DNA of 64,000 nucleotides, from positions 1-64,000 of the forward strand of contig MQVO02000074.1 of the NCBI GenBank assembly GCA_001986395.2, written 5' to 3'. Below are positions 58,390 through 64,000 of the stretch, in pieces. Numbering within the stretch: position 1 is the first letter of the stretch; each line of letters opens with the position of its first letter. The stretch comes from Irpex lacteus. Lineage: Eukaryota > Basidiomycota > Agaricomycetes > Polyporales > Irpicaceae. The position numbers and the translations under genes were made by a program. The notes under the pieces were generated by a model, which saw only the letters and a list, made by a program, of their open reading frames with translations, had not been told where the DNA came from and searched no databases.

Positions 58390-61300
58390 CCTTAGATCCT
58401 CAGCTTCCTCCTCACCTCACTCGTACACAACTCAGCTTTTGATCTGCTCTACTTCGGGATCTAGAAACCACGGCCCCCGGCCGTGAACCTACGTAACTAT
58501 TCAAGGAAGGTTGTTTGTACATGGTACGAGGCTGTGTATGGTACTGTACGTTCTTTCTGAGCATATCATATCACAGAGTCTTCTCGTATATTTCACATAC
58601 GAATATTTGTATTTAATAGGTTGCTTATGAACGTTGTTCCGGCAAGGAAGCTTGAGAGAAGCCATTAAAATGCGGAAATAGGGTACCAGTGGATTTACGC
58701 TCCGTACTGCGTAGCGTTTGTGCCAAGGATTTGCAGACTCGAGTGAAATAAATGACGCACAATGCTGTGAAGGTGCATTCTGCCACGAACGATGTGATTG
58801 CAGTCGACCCGTACGCTGCGGAGGTAGAGCGAATGGGGGTGATGGTAAGCCTGAGGGCCGGAAATGGACGTGAAGCTTTGCCAGAACTAGAGAACAGAAC
58901 TCGATGCTCACACGGGTGAGTGATCACTGTAACTCAAAATTTGATAAACGTCGACTCTCCCAGAGCTCCACCCTCGATGTGCAGTATCGCGGAAGAGAAT
59001 AACTAGTGCCGATGGGAGCTGTATAATCGACAGCTGCTAGCGTGTTGAATGAAGTTCTTCGAGGTATGTACTCAACGGTGCCAAGAGGGAATTCTCACAA
59101 GGGTTTATCCAGGTAGCTCAAGTAGCTCAACGACTGTTCAGTCCCCTTGTCAATCTCCCACCGGTATGATGGCCAACCATCCCGGTCCGGGAAGAGCTTA
59201 AAGTTCAAAATAAAGTAAGCAGATTCTTGTTGCCCCTGCACTGGTGAGGTAGAAGACGTAACAAATGGCCGAGGGACTTCGGCACGTGGTAACCATGTAG
59301 TACAAAGGCACAGCAGGATATGGGTACACATCCACAGCACGGTATACTCCTTTGCTATGTTGCAGGGCTGCTCATGACTTGAAGTTAAAAGGTGGAAGTG
59401 GGTGTGATGGTTACGGGAAACACGATCTGCGGATACGGCTTGACGGGCTATGTGAAATTGCCGAATCGAGTTGCAAAGGTAATCGGAAAGACAGGTAAGC
59501 CAAACGCCGCCTCCTGAAGAGAGTACGGGTGTAATGACGGAGGAGAATGCTCTTGTATGACAGGTTCGTAGCAAACGTTCAAGGTCTTGCTTCGCCGTCG
59601 ACAGCATCCCTGCAGAGATAGCTTTCGGGTTAGATTGTGTTGTGGTCTCGTATGATGAAATCGCATCTACTCGTCGCAGGCTTGTCTTGATCACTACACT
59701 CCGCATGTGAATATTCCGCTCGTAGCACATTGTTGGCGATGAATTTCAGAGAGGAAATCCTGAACGAGTAATTATAATGCAGCCTTTCGGGCGAATCAGA
59801 TGGAAGCTGTAGTGATTTTGAGAACAGAAGAAGCTTACTTTTAGTCCCGGGCTTTGCCATTCTACCCTAATCTCACTGATCCCTATGCCACACGTCAAAA
59901 AATCGGTGAATTGGGGGCGCAGTTGAGGCGTAAAGCATAATAAACCGTAAGACTATGATTATCCGGGAGGTGCACTGAAGATGATTATCCTGGACGCCGT
60001 CGAATAAGATTTTCCTCCGCGGACTCAAGATAGTTTACTACGATCGCAAGCCCACCGAAGGATGATCTGCACATCCAGAACACTGTTTAGCTATTCTTCC
60101 CGCGTGCACATAGAAGTAAACTCACTATGGCAGAGGGAAGGATATCTACATTCCAGCTTGTGCTCGCTAGAGTTGATATGAACGTGAGAGACACGTTCTG
60201 TATTGCTCTTCTAGCGAAGAAAAGTATCCACAATAATGGGCGTTCCGTACCTCTCTCTGTTCGCTGCAGGACTTCTCACCATTGCATTGGCGTTGTAAAG
60301 TCCGATGCCCTCTCGATGGTCGTATCCCGAGTGGGAAGGAGAAGAGGAAGATCGCGCCACAACACACAACAAGTAGGCTATAAACTCGACACCGATGCTC
60401 ACTGTGCATGAACCCCGAATTTCAACCACCGATGAACACTTCATGGGGCCTCACGATATGATATTCACCCTCAACCTTGAATTTGAGATTATAGCTCACC
60501 GCGCTTTGACACGGTGGGCATGCGTTCCCCGGACGGAGCTCCCAATATCTTGCAGCTTCGACTGCCAGTGGGGCATTCAATCGCATTTGGGGAGTTTGTA
60601 AGCTCAAGCAAGTGTGCCGTTAATGACTTTATGAAGGTAGATGAAAACGTCGCTCACCTAAATCCGTCGTTCCACGAGGGATGACTTCATAGAGCGCGGA
60701 TGGCCGGTACCTATATAACCTCGTGGCCATAGACGACTGTCAGACATCGGAATCCCATCGCATTCCTATGAAAATGAAATCACCTCAAGGCAGTTTTCTT
60801 TGAATCCCGGAGCGTTCCAATAAATCGGTCATACTCCTTGGAGCACAAGTGCGAGCTCATTGAACATACCTCACGTCCTACACGCGTACGCACAATGAGT
60901 ACGAAGACAAAAAGACTCTGACTGCTTGACTCCTCGGGCCTGTCAAAGAAAAGTATGCTATGATGTGGGGGAACTTTATGCGACCGGATTTGTGTAGAGG
61001 AGTGTAGTAATTCGAATCACTCACGTGTTCTGCCCATGGGAACAAGCGGGGTCGTAGTGCGTCGTAAACCTCGACAGCTCGAGAAGTCTTACTGGGCGGC
61101 CCGTGCCTAATCGCATACGGCACAGCGGTGTCCTGGAACTGGTACACAGCTAGGAGCGTTTCGTTTATGTTCTATGCACGGTCGTCACGCTCAACACCGA
61201 GCGTAGCGAGAGAAGAACGATAGAATGCCATTATTTGGTGGCCATGCTGTGTTACCATAAGCATGGAACGGACGCTAACGACATAAAGCGTGCGCGCCGG

Positions 61301-64000
61301 AGTTCGTTGTGTTGTTGTGGGGTACACATAGTACGTAGACGCAAGCCCAGACCGCAGAACGTACATACTCGTGAACCCCTCGGTGCTGAACACTGAAAGA
61401 AGTAAACAGGAAGTGTGAGAAAGTCCGATAAACGCGTGTACAACCTTACCATTCGGGAACGCGGCGTCACCGCTTCGGGAGGAGTAACTGGGAGCAAGTG
61501 AGTATTGCCCCAGCTTCTTCAAGTTCTCTTCCGACTCGGAGAGCATCTCGTCTTCCTTTCGCCCTTGCAATTCCGGTTCTAAAACGCTAAAAATCCGTGT
61601 GCGTGAACTCCAGGCCAGGGGTCTGGATATAGTTATGGATGTGCAACAGAATTCAACGGATGTTTGTTGGCAAGGGCGATGAGGTCTGAGTGAATGCGAG
61701 TTGGATAGGTAGCGAGGGGAGACGTTGAGCTAGAAGTTGTCACTCTATTTCGCGAAAGGAGGGAACACGAGAGCAGTAAGATGCTGGCTATGGAAGCCTA
61801 TTTCTCAGTTTCCGGCGTGAAAAATCTGCGGAAACGAAGTATAGTGAGTGCTTTCCAGGTCAGAAAGGACCTAGAGCCTGGACACCTTCGTCCTTCTACG
61901 ACGTCCACATCGCTCGATCCACCGTACTCGGGGTGCACGGCGCCGGCTCTTTCAGCACAGTGCCGCACAGGGCCCGGCCCACGTTTCCATTCGAGCGCTA
62001 CGTGCGCATGCGCGAACAAGGAAATCCGCCAATCATCCAACCCACCTCTCCTGGAATCGAGTGGTTTGATAGATTCCCGTCAGCCTATCCTTCGCGTAGA
62101 TGCGCTGACTCCAGTGATGGTGGTGTTGATGGTTTACGTGGTACTGTGCAGCACCATCTCGTTCAGCCACCATACCACTGTCAGACGGTCTCAATATACT
62201 GACAGTCGTCCCAGAACACGATAGGAAGTACGTACGAACGAATAAATCGACGAAGTGATAATCGCCGCAGAACGTCTTGTACGGACTCGCTCGTTTCCGA
62301 CTCGGCGGCCGCCTGACCGCTATAGCTAGACCTTCGTAGTATCGTACTTTCGCAGAGAACGATTTTGGCTTTATAATTTAGACCGCGTGCGATATGCCGA
62401 TGATTTCGTGTGTGTTCGTGGTTTGAATGCGCAAAGCGAAAGCCATACGGACGTGGATGCGTTCTTGTTCGCCATGCACGGTCTGTTCGCTACCCCGGAC
62501 CACGAGTCGTACAGCTTCCTTATCGGGTACTCAGAGAGCCATATACAGCGCAACGTAGAAGCGAACCTTCCCACCACGCGGTGGTAACGCGAGCTCCACC
62601 TTGAGAGTTTTGACGGAGGGCGAAGTAGGATCGGTTCGGGCGGTAGCGCAGAGTGGGAGGAGAATGCGACGTGCCTTTCCAGTCGTGGACGGTGTCGTAC
62701 ATCTGAAAGCATGGAACGTCAGCGAGACCGGCCGTACACATGGTGGAGGTGTACGAGTTACCTCAGAAGCTGCTTGCCTCCGCCCTTCTCGTGTCGGCAC
62801 CTGGCGATACGGGAGAGGCACAGGGGGGTCGGCACGGACTATGATAAGCGTCAGTCATGCCAGCAGCGCTCGTATTCACATACATTACAGATTACAGAGA
62901 GAACCCCGGCATGCTGACGCTCCCGTTGTCGAGCAACGCAAACAGAACGTAATCGAGTGAAGTGAAGTGCTGTTCGTGTCGTTCATCAAACATCAAGGAG
63001 GAGAAGTGGGTGTTCACAGTGTTTGCTGCTTGTCAAGAGACCCTGTCCGGACCAGGAACCAGTCATTGGCTCGTTGATCAGCCGGCCAATCAAGGCCACG
63101 GGCGGGAGGAAGTGTACGATCTGTAAATCAGGTGAGATATGCAGAAAAGGGCAATCTCGTTCGTGGCGTTGGTATTGTACGCCGAGCTGCGGCCTGTGGG
63201 CGTTCGGGGTGACGGAAGTGTGATAATGAATTTTCTCCCGGGAGAGTTCTCCGTGTCGCGGAAGAACACTTACTGGTACAAGCTGGGAAGACGATGGTGA
63301 CTTGACTTACCTAGAACGCACTTGACTTTTGACATATTATAGCAGATTGCAGCTCGTGCGCTCTCACAGAGCGGAGCTGGCCGCCGTCCTGGATGTTATG
63401 AACGTCTGCTGCGAAAGCCCTGCGATTCCATGTATGGATTTTGGGGGACATGTCAGAGAATTGAGATACTTGAGTGGTTAGTGGGAAGACGGGTGATTAT
63501 GCTATTGGGAAAGGGATCGATAGCGCAAATAGCATCGGGAAATAATTAAACTAGTGTTCCATACCACCATGTCCGCCCGGATTGACGGCGGAAGCGTCGA
63601 AGTATCTATCATGATTGTCTTCAACTGAGTACGGCGGGATAATAGATGAGAAGCGGTGTGATATGGATATGGATACAACCATACGTACGTAGACGGACAA
63701 CGTAGCTGACATTCGGAGCCACTGGATGCTCACGGTGTTCGTGTGCAGAGATTGAGTTCGCTTGTGACATGACGACCATATGCGCTGTATGGATAGCTGT
63801 CTATGCGTGGAAATTTGCCTTTTTGAGCACAACTGCGGTGCCACAGAGCGAGCGCTGAGCTTGACGGCGACTGGAGGATATACTCTAGACAGTACCTGGC
63901 AGATATACTCGTAACTGTTGTAGTAGAGCTTTTAGGATGTAAGTATGTGCGATCGAGTATGACGTCTGCAACGTGCTTCAAACAGAGCTCGGGAAAATTG
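58390..64000. other. 5.6-kb region without supported genes
   Basis: ORFs are short or overlap each other on opposite strands. The best candidates are minus-strand 59730-59095 (211 aa, protein-like end with FKLFPDRDGWPSYRW) and minus-strand 61147-60878 (YDALRPRLFPWAEHV, faintly like the end of FAD-dependent monooxygenases). Neither has enough support. No repeat, hairpin, tRNA or array was seen. Confidence 0.4.

Noticed and set aside
60878..61570. Possible FAD-dependent monooxygenase remnant on the minus strand (VYDALRPRLFPWAEHV)
   Set aside because: Only one short similar segment; no nucleotide-binding GxGxxG region or GDAAH block in a connectable frame.
62371..62960. Overlapping ORFs on both strands
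   Set aside because: GC-rich, mutually antisense, no protein-like motif, no splice support.

Overview
The window looks like a piece of a filamentous basidiomycete (Agaricomycetes) genome. The genes are broken by many short GT-AG introns of about 45-65 nt, lie on both strands without operons, and belong to families typical of mushroom-forming fungi: a DUF6535 membrane protein, TPR-CHAT proteins, a Zn2Cys6 regulator with the long final loop, and a basidiomycete-only orphan family. No rRNA, tRNA or CRISPR was recognised.

Left part (0.2-15.7 kb): an F-box/LRR gene with several frame breaks, a small unknown gene, an HpcH/HpaI-type aldolase (minus), a tail-anchored FHA protein resembling the SLMAP/PRO45/HAM-4 subunit of STRIPAK, a probable mitochondrial protein, a TPR-CHAT protease-like gene (CHAT-1) and an intradiol ring-cleavage dioxygenase. 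Middle part (16-34 kb): this stretch is repeat-rich and gene-poor. It holds a 2.39 kb giant palindromic element with two 536-bp inverted arms, a small actinoporin-like gene, a decayed BTB-type gene, a caspase-like gene interrupted by one in-frame amber codon, unresolved minus-strand fragments, a 104-bp near-perfect hairpin insertion with a 9-bp target duplication, and an orphan basidiomycete gene followed by a long unknown ORF.

Right part (34-58 kb): a tocopherol cyclase/AttH-like lipocalin-fold protein, a small Cys-rich protein, cystathionine gamma-lyase (CYS3), two convergent TPR-CHAT genes (CHAT-2 and CHAT-3), a second intact caspase-like gene, a DUF6535 membrane protein and a Zn2Cys6 transcription factor. 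The last 5.6 kb holds no gene I can support.

The most interesting aspect is the concentration of two distinct caspase-fold families in one locus: three TPR-CHAT proteins and two metacaspase-like proteins that share a distinctive C-terminal domain. A DUF6535 multi-pass membrane protein and an actinoporin-like protein lie near them. By analogy with bacterial TPR-CHAT proteases and fungal cell-death loci, I propose a candidate fungal cell-death or immunity cluster. The domains are seen in the sequence; the joint function is inference. Frame breaks of a single base, often in homopolymers, are frequent in the left third, so some 'broken' genes there may be draft-assembly artefacts.
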